Source: Pseudooctadecabacter sp.
GTDB taxonomy: Bacteria; Pseudomonadota; Alphaproteobacteria; Rhodobacterales; Rhodobacteraceae
Direction of reading: 5' to 3'
Length of the DNA stretch: 6,624 bases
Assembly (NCBI GenBank): GCA_020628265.1
Contig: JAHDFG010000036.1
Span: 1 to 6,624 of the forward strand
The notes beneath the pieces are model-generated. The model saw only the letters and a program-made list of their open reading frames with translations, searched no databases and had not been told where the DNA came from. Below, piece after piece: positions 5,975 to 6,624 of this stretch. The position numbers and the translations under genes were made by a program. How positions within the stretch are numbered: position 1 is the first letter of the stretch; each line of letters starts with the position of its first letter.

Positions 5975-6624
5975 TTATTCCCCTGCGGATTTCGTCTCGA
6001 ACCGCAAGCCATAGGCGCTGCGATTGGGGAAGCCTTCCCAATAGGTATGCTCGGCGGTCTCAGCCCCCGCATCATCAAGCGACCAGACGCCATCTGCGGC
6101 CACGGGCACCAGATCAAAGAAGGCCGTGCGGTCCTCGTTCTTGAGGTGTTGATCGAGAAACGCCGTGACGAAATGCTGGCTGATATTGTTCATCCGCACA
6201 TTGTCCCAGACCGCGTCTGCGTAATGTTCGAACGGGGCCCAACCCAGATCGGCGTTGACGGCGTAGCCTTCTTGCGGGGACGGCATGGGTGCGCCTGCGT
6301 TGTGATTGGCATTGTCGAACGTCAGCAGGTGACGGGTGGTGTTGACCGTGTCGTCAAAGATGCCGCGGATGGCGTCGTAGATGCTGACGTCATCGACGCT
6401 GCCTGCGATCAACATCAGCGGATCGTTGATCCCCGCCCAACCACCGGCATCCCAAAAGCCGGTGTTGTTGCCCCACGGGCCAAAGGCCACAAACGCCTTC
6501 ACGCGGTCATCGGACAGGGCGGCGTGGCTTTCGGTGCCCATCATGTTGCGTTCCAGCAGGCCTTGCGGTGCGCCCCAGCTGTATTCGGTGCTGGCCTGCG
6601 TGACGCCAGCACCGGCAAAGATCA
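5975..6624 (-). CDS. Alpha/beta hydrolase, dienelactone-hydrolase-like, C-terminal part (5' end outside window)
   Basis: A partial gene: the frame stays open from the right edge (first full codon at 6622-6620) to TAA at 5977-5975, giving about 215 visible residues starting IFAGAGVTQAST. The visible part fits the second half of an alpha/beta hydrolase of the predicted dienelactone hydrolase/acetylhydrolase type. DDRVKAFVAFGPWG is the strand before the acid loop, PLMLIAGSVDDVS carries the candidate catalytic Asp (fragment residue 77 or 78), and LLTFDNANHNAG carries the catalytic His (107). The nucleophile Ser in GxSxG is expected just beyond the window edge. Between acid and His the spacing is normal for the fold. 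The C-terminal WSLDDAGAETAEHTYWEGFPNR region looks like a family-specific extension. An internal ATG at 6544 is not the start, since homologous-looking sequence continues upstream. The substrate is unknown; ester or lactone hydrolysis is inferred from the fold. Export cannot be judged without the N-terminus. Confidence 0.85.
   Translation of the reverse strand, partial: IFAGAGVTQASTEYSWGAPQGLLERNMMGTESHAALSDDRVKAFVAFGPWGNNTGFWDAGGWAGINDPLMLIAGSVDDVSIYDAIRGIFDDTVNTTRHLLTFDNANHNAGAPMPSPQEGYAVNADLGWAPFEHYADAVWDNVRMNNISQHFVTAFLDQHLKNEDRTAFFDLVPVAADGVWSLDDAGAETAEHTYWEGFPNRSAYGLRFETKSAGE

Overview
The window is GC-rich, and its genes have the look of an alphaproteobacterium, most likely of the Rhodobacteraceae/Roseobacter group. 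Third positions are strongly G/C, the helicase has a DbpA-like domain and a lysine/proline-rich tail, and several small secreted proteins have no clear name. The assignment rests on protein style only; there is no rRNA or other marker here. It reads as ordinary chromosome. I see no tRNA, rRNA, insertion sequence, integrase, CRISPR array or phage gene.

Layout: the 3' part of cytidylate kinase (cmk, +, entering from the left edge) is followed on the same strand by a small exported protein (566-1075) with a YbjN/type III chaperone-like sequence pattern. This gene meets, tail to tail with a 3-base gap, a minus-strand pair: a histidine-phosphatase-family protein (1079-1726) and, upstream of it, an exported cysteine-rich protein of unknown function (1777-2433). 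A 112-base divergent region (2434-2545) then separates this pair from a plus-strand DUF2130-type coiled-coil protein (2546-3694). After 103 bases comes a 699-residue DEAD-box RNA helicase (3798-5897). A strong hairpin at 5944-5969 is T-rich on both flanks and appears to terminate both the helicase and the convergent minus-strand alpha/beta hydrolase (dienelactone-hydrolase-like), which runs off the right edge.

The genes do not form one obvious pathway. Cmk makes CDP/dCDP, the helicase remodels structured RNA, and the hydrolase and phosphatase have unassigned substrates. The features most worth a second look are the phosphatase, whose conserved second active-site histidine is replaced by serine; the DUF2130 protein, with a D...ExK pattern resembling PD-(D/E)XK nucleases after a long coiled coil and next to an RNA helicase; the ten-cysteine exported protein; and the helicase tail with a 15-bp in-frame tandem repeat. 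I did not find convincing evidence for a new multi-gene system.
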